This document shows positions 1-5,587 of a DNA stretch of 6,395 nt, piece after piece (position 1 is the first letter of the stretch; each line of letters begins with the position of its first letter). The translations under genes were made by a program, and so were the position numbers. Source of the stretch: an uncultured Verrucomicrobiota bacterium (GTDB lineage Bacteria; Verrucomicrobiota; Verrucomicrobiia; Chthoniobacterales; SZAS-18); contig CALMOL010000140.1 of assembly GCA_937871685.1 (NCBI GenBank), positions 1 through 6,395 of the forward strand, read 5' to 3'. The notes beneath the pieces were generated by a model that was given only the letters and a program-made list of their open reading frames with translations, was not told where the DNA came from and did not search any database.

Positions 1-311
1 GGTGGGTCCAGGACCGCCATGATCTCGGCGGTCACATCCGTGCCGCCGCCGAGGTTCACGCCCAGCGCTTGGAAGGTGTAGATGATCCCCCACGGGATGC
101 CCCACCACCCGACCACCGCGGAGAGCAGCGTGTATTTCCAGCCCGCCGCCGCGCGGGAGCGGCCGCCCCGCACGAAGACCACCGGCGACGCCCGCTGGAA
201 CGTGATGACGACGAGGGAGAACACGTAGTAGAACCACACGAAGCGCCCGCCCCGCGAAACCTCGTGGCGAATGTCTTCGATGCTCAAGCCTTCGGTGCCT
301 TCGGTCTTCAT
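1..311 (-). CDS. Small conserved membrane protein, C-terminus beyond left edge
   Basis: The minus strand opens at an ATG (309-311) and stays open for 103 codons to the window edge, so the gene is 3'-partial. The product begins MKTEGTEGLSIEDIRHEVSR, a soluble head of about 22 residues. Hydrophobic segments lie at about residues 24-38 (FVWFYYVFSLVVITF) and 60-80 (ending GWWGIPWGIIYTF), separated by a basic, arginine-rich loop, and a GGGTDVTAEIM stretch follows. The sequence pattern FYY-SLVVITF, SPVVFVR, GWWGIPWG, GG-DVT resembles a widespread uncharacterised bacterial membrane protein family that I recall without a functional name. No clear Shine-Dalgarno precedes the ATG. It is divergent from the membrane protein at 453, with about 140 bp between them. 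Function is unknown; membrane location is inferred from hydrophobicity. Confidence 0.85.
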   Translation of the reverse strand, partial: MKTEGTEGLSIEDIRHEVSRGGRFVWFYYVFSLVVITFQRASPVVFVRGGRSRAAAGWKYTLLSAVVGWWGIPWGIIYTFQALGVNLGGGTDVTAEIMAVLDP

Positions 312-452
312 GGCGGAAGGATGCACCGCGCGGGCCGGAGGAAAAGGAGGGGCACTGCCGCCGCGAGGGACGCCCGCACCGGCGGCTGATGGAGCAAAGG
401 CCCGCCGGAACTTCGGCTTGTCCCGGCGCGGGCCGCCCTCCAGCCTGCGGCC

Positions 453-905
453 ATGTCCTCTCCTCGAGCTTCCTCCCGAAAGCCCTGGCGCGTCCGCCTC
501 GCCCTCTGGCTCCTCGTCCTCGCGATCTTGCTCAGCTTCGTGCGCGACGTCCTGGCTTGGCAGGAGCTCGGCCCGGGGATTTCCGGCCATTCCAGCAACA
601 TCAGCTTTCTGTTGGGAATCATGGTGTGGCCCTGGATCGTGATCCTCACGTTGTTTCAGCTCGGGCTTTGCTCGCTGATCGCGCGGGGCCACCACTGGGC
701 CCGCCTCTTGTATCTGGTTTATTTCCTGGTGAGCGCGTTCTTCTTCCTCGGGATCTTCCTGGACTCCATTTCCAAGGTGCCCGTCCTCGCGACCCTCTCC
801 GGTTGGCAATACTTCCTCCAAGGCCTCGCGTTGCTGCTGCTCTTCGGCGGCGCGGCCGGGCGCTGGTTTCGTCCCCCGTCCACGCCGCCACCGCTTCCGA
901 CCTGA
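453..905 (+). CDS. Four-helix integral membrane protein, function unknown
   Basis: This 150-residue protein has four strongly hydrophobic segments at about residues 14-34, 50-76, 83-105 and 117-138. The N-terminus is basic (SSRKPWRVR), which favours a cytoplasmic N-terminus by the positive-inside rule. The C-terminus is a short proline-rich tail (PPSTPPPLPT). Short charged loops carry ELGPG-SGHSS and RGHHWAR. No catalytic motif is visible and I do not recognise a named family. The hydrophobic pattern and codon use make this frame far more credible than the overlapping frames on either strand. The ATG has no obvious Shine-Dalgarno. The next gene, the PDZ protein, is convergent, so this gene is probably transcribed alone. 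Confidence 0.72.
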   Translation: MSSPRASSRKPWRVRLALWLLVLAILLSFVRDVLAWQELGPGISGHSSNISFLLGIMVWPWIVILTLFQLGLCSLIARGHHWARLLYLVYFLVSAFFFLGIFLDSISKVPVLATLSGWQYFLQGLALLLLFGGAAGRWFRPPSTPPPLPT

Positions 906-965
906 CCTCGAAGCGCAAGCGGAACCATCGGTGAAAAATCCTCGGCGGGCCTCCTCCTGCTCCGG

Positions 966-981
966 CCCGGCCGGTGCCGGG
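966..981. terminator. GC hairpin between convergent genes, possible terminator
   Basis: A perfect inverted repeat CCCGGC-CGGT-GCCGGG (6-bp stem, 4-nt loop) sits in the 125-bp gap between the stop codons of the convergent membrane-protein and PDZ genes. The position suits a bidirectional terminator, but no T-tract follows on either strand. Short GC palindromes are also common by chance in DNA this GC-rich. Confidence 0.25.
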
Positions 982-1030
982 GTGAGGATCAGCGTCGGGA
1001 AAGGCCGGCTTCGCGCGCGCCGCTGGCCGC

Positions 1031-1426
1031 TCAAAGCTTCTCCGCCACGCGCACGCGCACCTCGCGCGCCGGGCCGCCCTCCTCGGGGGCCACCCGGAAG
1101 ATCACGATCGAGCGCGCGTCCTTGGACCGCAGCGCGCCGAAGACCTCCGAGCGCGCGCGGCCCGGCACGCTCAGGCCGTCGATCGCCAGGATCTCGTCGC
1201 CCTTGCGCAGGCCGGCCTGGTCCGCCGGCCCGCCGGGCTTGGTGGCCTGCACGACGAGGCGCTTGATCGTGAAGCTCCAGATCGGCCCGCCGTAGCCCGT
1301 GTAGAACCCGAACTTCCCGAGCGGCGCCTCCGAGACGCGCACCGCCGGCGGCGCCGGCTCGGCCCCGGCGCTCGCGACAAGGAACAGGCTGGCCGCGACG
1401 GCGGCCAAGGGGAGGCGAAGGAGCAT
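1031..1426 (-). CDS. Exported single PDZ-domain protein
   Basis: From the ATG at 1424-1426 the product is 131 residues. It begins with a clear signal peptide (MLLRLPLAAVAASLFLVASAGA, residues 1-22, with an A-x-A-like cleavage region before EPAPP). One PDZ domain follows at about residues 54-128. Its hallmark is GGPADQAGLRKGDEILAIDG (65-84), the GL-x-GD-I-x-I-G motif of the HtrA/Tsp/RseP type of bacterial PDZ. No protease, chaperone or other domain is attached, so it is a stand-alone periplasmic PDZ module that probably binds exposed peptide termini (inference). An in-frame start 25 codons upstream (1501) would add an arginine/glycine-rich stretch before the signal peptide, so I chose the internal ATG. 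Neither start has a good Shine-Dalgarno. It is divergent from the cyclase across about 180 bp, which may hold both promoters; I could not pick one out in that GC-rich gap. Confidence 0.78.
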   Translation of the reverse strand: MLLRLPLAAVAASLFLVASAGAEPAPPAVRVSEAPLGKFGFYTGYGGPIWSFTIKRLVVQATKPGGPADQAGLRKGDEILAIDGLSVPGRARSEVFGALRSKDARSIVIFRVAPEEGGPAREVRVRVAEKL

Positions 1427-1604
1427 GCCGGGACCAAAGCCGCGGCGCGCCCCAGGGCCACCGCGCAAGCGACCGGCCGCGCCCGCCGCGCGCGTCACCA
1501 TCGCCGCGGCTCCGCTCGGCCCGCCCCCTTTCGCACGCCGGCCGCGCGGCCTTGCCCGCCAATTCGCTTGGCCCCGCGCGAGCGGGCGCTAGCGTGCGCG
1601 CCGC

Positions 1605-3308
1605 ATGAATCCCCTGCCGGCGGCGCGACGCTTCTCCCGCGGGCTTCGCCGGCTCCATCTGCCGCTGTATTTCCTCTTCACGCTGATGCTGAGCCTGAGC
1701 GGCATCGTCGCCTCGCTCTTCGAGCAATACTCGGTCCTCGACATCCGGGGCCGCGTGCGCGAGCTGCGAGCGGAGATGGAGGCGCGGGAGCGCGCGCGGC
1801 CCCCGGCCCCGGCGGAGGCCGCGTCCGCCGCGGCGTCGGAACCCCGCATCAAGCTGACCGTCGGCGATCCCGTTGGCGACCGCGGCAGCACCATCACCCG
1901 GCTCAACGGGCTGTTGCTCGGCCTGCTGCTCGTGGGCTGGCTTTGGCCGCTCTACCGGCACTACTTTTCGCGCCGGCCGCCCCCGGCCGCACAGGTGGAG
2001 CAGCGCATCGTGGACCTGCCGGTCTTCCTCTTCGCGCTCACGTGGCTCGCCGCCGGGCTGCGCTACTTCGAGCAGGTCGAGCTGTATTGGGATCTCCACG
2101 GCGAGCCGGACCTGCGGGTGAAGACCACCCTCCTCGCCGCGGCCGTGCTGCTCGGCACCTTCGCCGGCTACCTCAACCTGGAGCTCACCCAGATCTACGT
2201 GCGCCGGCGGATCGCCCGGCCCTACTTCGCGGAGCAGAATCCCTTCGGCCTCAAGCGCGGCCTGCGCCTGGGCCTCACCCTGCGCCACGCGCTCATGATC
2301 TTCTCGCTGGCCGCCGCGCCGCTGGCCCTCTGCCTCTACCTGCCCGCGTTCTTCAACTGGGATCTGATCGCCCGCGTGCGCCAAGGCACGGACCGCTCCC
2401 TCTACCTGGCCAACTCCGACATTCTCATCCCGCTCTTCATGATGGCCCTGATGGCCGTCCTCATGTTCGGCTTCCACGTCCTTTCCGTGGCCCTCTTCCG
2501 CTGGAACGTGCAGGGGCCGCTCACCGCCCTCATCCGCCGCATGCGCGCCGTGGCCCAGGGAGACTTCGACGCTAAGGAGCCGGTGCTCTCCTCCGACGAG
2601 ATCGGTCAGCTCAAGGGCCACTTCAACCTCATGCTCGACGGCCTGCGCGAGCGCGAGCGCATCAAGGACACCTTCGGCCGCTACGTGTCCGTCGAGATCG
2701 CCCGCAAGATCATCGAGAGCGGCAAGGTGAACCTCGCCGGCGAGGAGATCGAGGCCACCGTCCTCTTCTCCGACATCCGCAACTTCACCCCCCTGAGCGA
2801 GCGCCTGAGTCCGGCCGAGCTGATCCAGTTCCTGAACGCCTACTTCGCCCACGTCACCGCGCCGATCATGGCCAATGGCGGCGTGATCAACAAGTTCATC
2901 GGCGACGCCGTGATGGCCATCTTCTCCCCCGCGCTCGGCCAGCCCGACCACGCCGCCGCCGCCGTGCGCGCCGCGCTCGGCATGCGCGCCGCCCTGGGCG
3001 AATTCAACCGCGCCGGCGGCCACAGGATCGTCCAGGCCGGCATCGGCATTCACTCCGGCCCGCTGATCGCCGGAAACGTCGGCACCGAGCAGCGCACCGA
3101 ATACACCGTGCTGGGCGACACCGTGAACGTGGCCGCCCGCATCGAAGGCGCCACCAAGGACCAGGGCACCGACATCCTCGTGAGCGCCGCCGTCGTCTCC
3201 CTGCTGCGACCGGAGGAGTGGGCCGAAGTCAGCTTCGAGTCCCGCGGGCCGATCCTGCTGAAGGGGAAGTCAGCGCCGATGGAGTTGCTCAGCGTCGAAA
3301 CCCGTTGA
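1605..3308 (+). CDS. Membrane-bound class III adenylate cyclase (6 TM, HAMP, cyclase domain)
   Basis: The 567-residue protein is predicted to convert ATP to 3',5'-cAMP and pyrophosphate at the cytoplasmic face. Membrane segments lie at about residues 22-40, 101-119, 138-155, 174-194, 229-250 and 272-298. The 41-100 loop, which includes a charged helical stretch (RVRELRAEMEARER), is probably extracytoplasmic. A HAMP-like linker (about 299-348, GPLTALIRRMRAVAQGDFDA... DEIGQL) leads to the cyclase domain at about 383-530. All class III landmarks are visible: metal-binding Asp390 (LFSDIRNFT) and Asp434 (KFIGDAVMA), the adenine-specifying pair Lys430 and Asp505 (YTVLGD), and transition-state Asn508 and Arg512 (NVAARIE). 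The Lys/Asp pair argues for ATP over GTP. An in-frame TAG at 1590-1592 bounds the frame upstream, so ATG 1605 is the first usable start. The gene is monocistronic, with broken genes downstream. The stimulus sensed by the membrane domain is unknown. Confidence 0.97.
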   Translation: MNPLPAARRFSRGLRRLHLPLYFLFTLMLSLSGIVASLFEQYSVLDIRGRVRELRAEMEARERARPPAPAEAASAAASEPRIKLTVGDPVGDRGSTITRLNGLLLGLLLVGWLWPLYRHYFSRRPPPAAQVEQRIVDLPVFLFALTWLAAGLRYFEQVELYWDLHGEPDLRVKTTLLAAAVLLGTFAGYLNLELTQIYVRRRIARPYFAEQNPFGLKRGLRLGLTLRHALMIFSLAAAPLALCLYLPAFFNWDLIARVRQGTDRSLYLANSDILIPLFMMALMAVLMFGFHVLSVALFRWNVQGPLTALIRRMRAVAQGDFDAKEPVLSSDEIGQLKGHFNLMLDGLRERERIKDTFGRYVSVEIARKIIESGKVNLAGEEIEATVLFSDIRNFTPLSERLSPAELIQFLNAYFAHVTAPIMANGGVINKFIGDAVMAIFSPALGQPDHAAAAVRAALGMRAALGEFNRAGGHRIVQAGIGIHSGPLIAGNVGTEQRTEYTVLGDTVNVAARIEGATKDQGTDILVSAAVVSLLRPEEWAEVSFESRGPILLKGKSAPMELLSVETR

Positions 3309-3373
3309 GGGATGGGCGCTTGCCAAACCTTGGTCTGCGCCGTTCTGGCGGAGGTGAGTTCTTCGCGCCAGCA

Positions 3374-3517
3374 TCATCGCGGCTGCATGATCTGCCAGCC
3401 GTGGCTGTCCACTCGCGTGATCACGGCCAGCACCGCTTCGGCTTCCAAGCGAATTCGCGCTTGGCGTTGGTCATCGAACGGCCGATTCAGACAGCAAACG
3501 TCCAAGTAAATTTTCAT
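3374..3517 (-). pseudogene. 5' stub of a PIN-domain (VapC-like) ribonuclease gene
   Basis: The frame from ATG (3515-3517) to TGA (3374-3376) encodes 47 residues that begin MKIYLDVCCLNRPFDDQ and continue with RIRLEAEAVLAVI. This is the classic first strand and helix of a PIN domain. The Asp in YLDVCCLN is the first acidic metal ligand of the nuclease, and RLEAEAV is the usual following helix. A full PIN toxin of this group is roughly 130-160 residues with further acidic residues, so about two thirds are missing. After the stop, no frame toward the cyclase gene continues a PIN-like sequence. The stub alone cannot form an active site. It lies tail-to-tail with the cyclase, about 65 bp away. The assignment is by motif recognition. 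Confidence 0.72.
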
Positions 3518-3550
3518 GCGGCGCGCTGCCTTTCATTCCACGGCAAAATG

Positions 3551-3607
3551 TCAACGCCGAACCAGACAGCAGACATCCACCGGATCAGAAAGGGAGGGCA
3601 GAAACGG
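3551..3607 (-). pseudogene. Possible second, more decayed PIN start (DVCCL remnant)
   Basis: Minus-strand codons between two in-frame TGA stops read PFLPSLSDPVDVCCLVRR. The block at 3557-3580 matches the true PIN start at 3482-3505 in 19 of 24 bases, exactly 75 bp (25 codons) away and in the same frame. Two of the differences are third-position C/T changes (GAC/GAT, GTT/GTC) that preserve DVCCL. That pattern fits descent from a paralogous coding sequence rather than chance. Just downstream, another frame reads WNERQRA, reminiscent of the PIN DDQRQAR segment and consistent with an indel. It has no start codon and is too short for any function. Only seven or so residues support it, so this is tentative. 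Confidence 0.33.
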
Positions 3608-3694
3608 TCAGGCAAAGGACTCCGACTCAGGCCGGTGCGCGGCGGCGCGCGAATTCAGCGTGCCGCGGTGGATGCCCCCATCGGCGATGCGAAT

Positions 3695-3711
3695 TAGAGC
3701 GTTTTCGATTC
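3695..3711. repeat. Left terminal inverted repeat (with TA)
   Basis: TAGAGCGTTTTCGATTC is the exact reverse complement of 3892-3908. Neither the base outside nor the bases inside extend the match, so 17 bp including the TA is the full perfect repeat. Confidence 0.9.
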
Positions 3712-3906
3712 AGGTGGCCGCATCCGCTCGAAGTCGCTTGCGAGAGGTTGGCCGCAGGCTTTGGAGGGCGGCGACCTGCCGCCGCCTTGGCCCTGGAGCC
3801 GCGCCCTCGCCTCCGAAAGCGGCGACGGGTCGCCGCGCTCCAAAACGTCGCTGAGCTTCCGCCAGCCGCCGCCCGCGAGGCGCGACCAGTCGAATCGAAA
3901 ACGCTC
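3697..3906. mobile_element. 210-bp MITE-like inverted-repeat element with TA target duplication
   Basis: The element is bounded by perfect inverted repeats GAGCGTTTTCGATTC and GAATCGAAAACGCTC and flanked on both sides by TA (3695-3696 and 3907-3908). Counting the TAs, the perfect match is 17 bp (3695-3711 against 3892-3908). It sits inside a DUF4160 gene, and deleting the element plus one TA restores that frame, which is direct evidence of insertion. No transposase is encoded. TA duplication is characteristic of IS630/Tc1-mariner-type transposition, so an IS630-like enzyme acting in trans is the likely mover (inference). Inside are two hairpins and a second pair of inverted sequences. The element is 70 codons long and fully open in the DUF4160 frame, with the stop TAA formed by the last terminal repeat and the adjoining TA. 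Confidence 0.82.
3760..3844. repeat. Sub-terminal inverted pair with hairpins inside the element
   Basis: TTTGGAGGGCGGCGACC at 3760-3776 recurs inverted at 3828-3844 with one mismatch in 17. Each arm is also part of a local hairpin. At 3767-3786 GGCGGC pairs with GCCGCC. At 3819-3836 GCGGCGAC-GG-GTCGCCGC is a perfect 8-bp stem. The element can therefore fold either as two small stems or as one long arm, a common design in MITEs and in REP-type repeats. Confidence 0.7.
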
Positions 3907-3908
3907 TA
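3892..3908. repeat. Right terminal inverted repeat (with TA)
   Basis: GAATCGAAAACGCTCTA pairs exactly with 3695-3711. Its outer TA is part of the leucine codon of the interrupted DUF4160 gene, which identifies TA as the duplicated target. Confidence 0.9.
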
Positions 3909-4059
3909 GGGCTTCGCCATGCTGGTCTTCGGCGTGGAAGTGCGGCAGGGCGTGGTCCGCGAAATACATCGTGATGCGAATGCCGTGGAAGCGGGAGATT
4001 TCAGGCACGGCCGTTCGGGGCAGGCTGGCAGCAGGAGGGAAGCTTGGAAAAGGCGAAAG

Positions 4060-4071
4060 GACAGGCACCTT
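4060..4071 (+). repeat. 12-bp direct repeat GACAGGCACCTT, copy upstream of hicB
   Basis: An identical 12-mer lies at 4640-4651, so the two copies bracket the hicBA pair 580 bp apart. One 12-bp match in a window of this size and composition is about what chance allows, so any role as a module boundary is speculative. Confidence 0.35.
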
Positions 4072-4145
4072 GGGACTGGCAGAACAGGATTAGTTGGCGG
4101 CTGCGCGCACCTTGCCTTGGCGATCCTCCGGGGCATCCTCCTCGC

Positions 4146-4382
4146 ATGATCCCTGCCCTGAAGATCGTCGTCGAGAAGCACTCCGACGGGTATGTCGCTT
4201 ATCCCCTGGGCCTCGCCCGAGGCGCGGTTGTCGGCCAAGGCGACACCTATGAGGCCGCCCTCGCGGACGTTCGCTCGGCTATCGCTTTCCACCTGGAGAG
4301 CTTTGGTCCAGAGGCGTTCGCTTCCGCCGAGGACGACCCGGTGCTGGAGGCCTTCGTCGTCGAGACGGCCGTGCCCGCCTGA
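4146..4382 (+). CDS. hicB: HicB-family antitoxin
   Basis: This 78-residue protein has the compact HicB fold signature. KIVVEKHSDGYVAYPLG forms the first strands, GAVVGQGDTYEAALADVRSA the turn and helix, and IAFHLESFG the end of the helix. The family neutralises HicA mRNA interferases by direct binding, and many members also autoregulate the operon. Here the chain ends shortly after the core (EDDPVLEAFVVETAVPA), with no C-terminal ribbon-helix-helix or helix-turn-helix domain, so DNA binding would need another partner or is absent. An upstream in-frame ATG at 4044 would add 34 residues (MEKAKGQAPWDW...) foreign to the family, so ATG 4146 is chosen. The toxin gene follows after a 12-bp gap, which implies one transcript. 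The antitoxin-first order differs from the classical hicA-hicB layout but is known in other HicBA-type pairs. Confidence 0.9.
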   Translation: MIPALKIVVEKHSDGYVAYPLGLARGAVVGQGDTYEAALADVRSAIAFHLESFGPEAFASAEDDPVLEAFVVETAVPA

Positions 4383-4394
4383 GCTTTCGCGCCC

Positions 4395-4634
4395 GTGCCC
4401 AAGTTCCCCAGCGACGCGCCGCAGGATCGGGTGTTGCGGGCCATGCGCATGCTCGGCTTCGAGGTCGTTCGCTCCGGCAACCACGTCTCGCTCGCGCGCG
4501 CCGAGGAGGGCGGGGCCGTCACCCCGATGACGCTGCCGGGCCACCGCACGCTGAAGGCCTCCACGCTGCGCACCGTCCTGACGCAGAGCGGCATTTCGCG
4601 GGAAGAGTTCCTGCGCGCCTACGAGCGGGCGTGA
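4395..4634 (+). CDS. hicA: HicA-family mRNA interferase toxin
   Basis: The 79-residue product starts at GTG (4395-4397) and has the HicA/YcfA dsRNA-binding-like layout. A first helix (DRVLRAMRMLGFEVV) is followed by the active-site strand RSGNHVSL, with the conserved catalytic His at residue 30, then a strand through VTPMTLPGHRTLKASTLRTV and a final helix (SREEFLRAYERA). HicA toxins cleave mRNA and arrest growth until HicB binds them. The catalytic Gly-Asn-His is present and length is normal, so the toxin looks intact and, with hicB, forms a complete module next to degraded PIN and DUF4160 genes. Translation is probably coupled to hicB given the 12-bp spacing. The weaker GTG start would keep toxin output below that of the antitoxin (inference). 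Confidence 0.9.
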   Translation: MPKFPSDAPQDRVLRAMRMLGFEVVRSGNHVSLARAEEGGAVTPMTLPGHRTLKASTLRTVLTQSGISREEFLRAYERA

Positions 4635-4639
4635 CCACC

Positions 4640-4651
4640 GACAGGCACCTT
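4640..4651 (+). repeat. 12-bp direct repeat GACAGGCACCTT, copy downstream of hicA
   Basis: This is the second copy of the 12-mer at 4060-4071 and lies five bases after the hicA stop codon. Flanking bases do not extend the identity. Confidence 0.35.
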
Positions 4652-4682
4652 CGGGTCGAATCATACCCAACCCTTCCCTCCC

Positions 4683-5183
4683 ATGGCCCGGCTCATCGTT
4701 GAAGCGCTCCCCTTTGATCGGAAGTCGTATCCCGCCAACCGCTTGCTGGCGTGCGTGTCCGTTTCGCGGGCCGACGACGGCCAGCCGGTGACCGGGCTGA
4801 CGAAGCGCAACTTCCGGGTCACCAACCTCAACCCGCTGCCCTACTCGGACATCGGCTATGGCCTGGACTTCAACGACTATCTCCTGGCTGTGACGGAACG
4901 GACCTGGGACCCGGCGGATGCCGAGGCGTCCGGCGTTTATGATCTGGAAATCCGGGTGAACACCGCTCACCACCCGCCGCCGCTCACCGGGGACCGATTC
5001 GAGGACCCGGCCTACGTGGTCGGGATCACGCTGGGCATCCAAGTGCGGACCTTCGGCATCGCGCTCGGGCCGGTGGGGCCCGGCGGGCTGGGCAATCCCG
5101 GGCAGTTTCATCCGAAGGCCGTCGATTTCGGCCAAGGGCTCGTGTCGCTCTTCCAGGGCACCCTGCTCCTCCAGGAGGACTGA
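4683..5183 (+). CDS. Hypothetical 166-residue protein
   Basis: I do not recognise this protein. It begins MARLIVEALPFDRKSYPANR and has no signal peptide or membrane segment, so it is probably cytoplasmic. The stretch VSVSRADDGQPVTGLTKRNFRVTNL has the alternating strand pattern and GxPVTGL-x-x-NF/DF motif seen in Ig-like beta-sandwich domains next to VWFA-type modules, hinting at a beta-rich fold (inference). A central acidic/aromatic part (YGLDFNDYLLAVTERTWDPAD, YDLEIRVNT) is followed by a glycine-rich tail (GPVGPGGLGNPGQFHPKAVDFGQG) and a hydrophobic C-terminus (LVSLFQGTLLLQED). It starts 48 bp after hicA without a clear Shine-Dalgarno and might share its transcript. Codon use is like that of its neighbours. 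Its end abuts the SDR remnant on the opposite strand. Confidence 0.65.
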   Translation: MARLIVEALPFDRKSYPANRLLACVSVSRADDGQPVTGLTKRNFRVTNLNPLPYSDIGYGLDFNDYLLAVTERTWDPADAEASGVYDLEIRVNTAHHPPPLTGDRFEDPAYVVGITLGIQVRTFGIALGPVGPGGLGNPGQFHPKAVDFGQGLVSLFQGTLLLQED

Positions 5184-5239
5184 GACGCGGTGCCCCGGCC
5201 GCCAAAGAGACGGGCATTTCGCGGGTTCCCGGCCCCAGC

Positions 5240-5433
5240 GAAGGGGCGACCTCGCCGGCCTCGACGGCCACCTCCACCGCGAGCGCCCCGGCCGCCTCGA
5301 CCCCGGCCGCCACCTGCTCGGCGGCCGCGTGCTCGGTCCGGTGATTCAATCCCACAGACCATCCGTGGGCCGCGGTGAGCAAGGCGGCGCGGCCGATGCC
5401 GCGCGAGGCTCTGGTGAGCAGGACGGTTTTCAT
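5240..5433 (-). pseudogene. N-terminal fragment of a classical short-chain dehydrogenase (SDR)
   Basis: From ATG (5431-5433) the product reads MKTVLLTRASRGIGRAALL, then HGWSVGLNHRTEHAAAEQVAA and VEAAGALAVEV. This is the first two strands and helices of an SDR Rossmann fold. The cofactor motif TGxxxGxG is spoiled: the first glycine is arginine (T7-R8-A9-S10-R11-G12-I13-G14). Similarity fades near residue 65. No NNAG, catalytic Ser, or YxxxK motif follows; the frame instead runs on as shadow sequence opposite the 166-residue gene. A complete SDR is about 250 residues, so only the first quarter remains. The left limit given is approximate. This is a broken gene, not a short active enzyme. Confidence 0.72.
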
Positions 5434-5587
5434 GGGAGAGGGGAGGCCGCCTTGCAGGCCGACCAGCGTCATTTCACCCGTCCGCCTCCTGGCGCCGCAG
5501 CCTTTCCGCCCTGCCGAGGTTTTTTCCCACCAGAAGCGATCCCGGTCAAATCCGGTCCCCCGTCCTCTGGTAGGCCACCCCCGCACC

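Larger units (their letters stand above)
3608..4008 (-). pseudogene. DUF4160 gene split by an inverted-repeat element
   Basis: The 5' part starts at GTG (4006-4008) and reads VPEISRFHGIRITMYFADHA followed by LPHFHAEDQHGEAL. This is the N-terminus of the small DUF4160 family (typically PEISRFxGI-x-M-x-DH-PPHFH). At the CTA leucine codon (3907-3909) the frame enters the 210-bp element. On the other side, with one TA kept, the same frame resumes IRIADGGIHRGTLNSRAA, which is the expected continuation of the family. It then degrades to HRPESESFA and a TGA (3608-3610). The rejoined product would be 62 residues against the usual 80-90, so the C-terminus is also lost. DUF4160 genes are often found near toxin-antitoxin-like small genes; their biochemical function is not established. 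An upstream in-frame ATG at 4068 would add 20 residues unlike the family, so the GTG is preferred. Confidence 0.8.

Noticed and set aside
389..934. 181-codon frame overlapping the four-helix protein
   Set aside because: The alternative frame at 453-905 has clear transmembrane periodicity; this one is compositionally biased shadow.
1568..2575. Plus-strand 335-codon frame overlapping the cyclase
   Set aside because: It is an out-of-frame shadow of the cyclase, proline/arginine/alanine-rich with no domain, typical of GC-rich coding DNA.
3218..3697. Plus-strand 159-codon frame after the cyclase
   Set aside because: It overlaps the cyclase end, and the minus strand here carries recognisable PIN and DUF4160 sequence; the plus frame has no family features.
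3906..5135. Long minus-strand open frame opposite hicBA and the 166-residue gene
   Set aside because: It mirrors the coding bias of the plus-strand genes; only its last 34 codons before the element, in DUF4160, have family similarity.
5521..5549. Minus-strand promoter for the SDR fragment (TTGACC at 5544-5549)
   Set aside because: The -35-like hexamer has only a 3-of-6 -10 match (GAAAAA) at 17 bp, too weak to claim.
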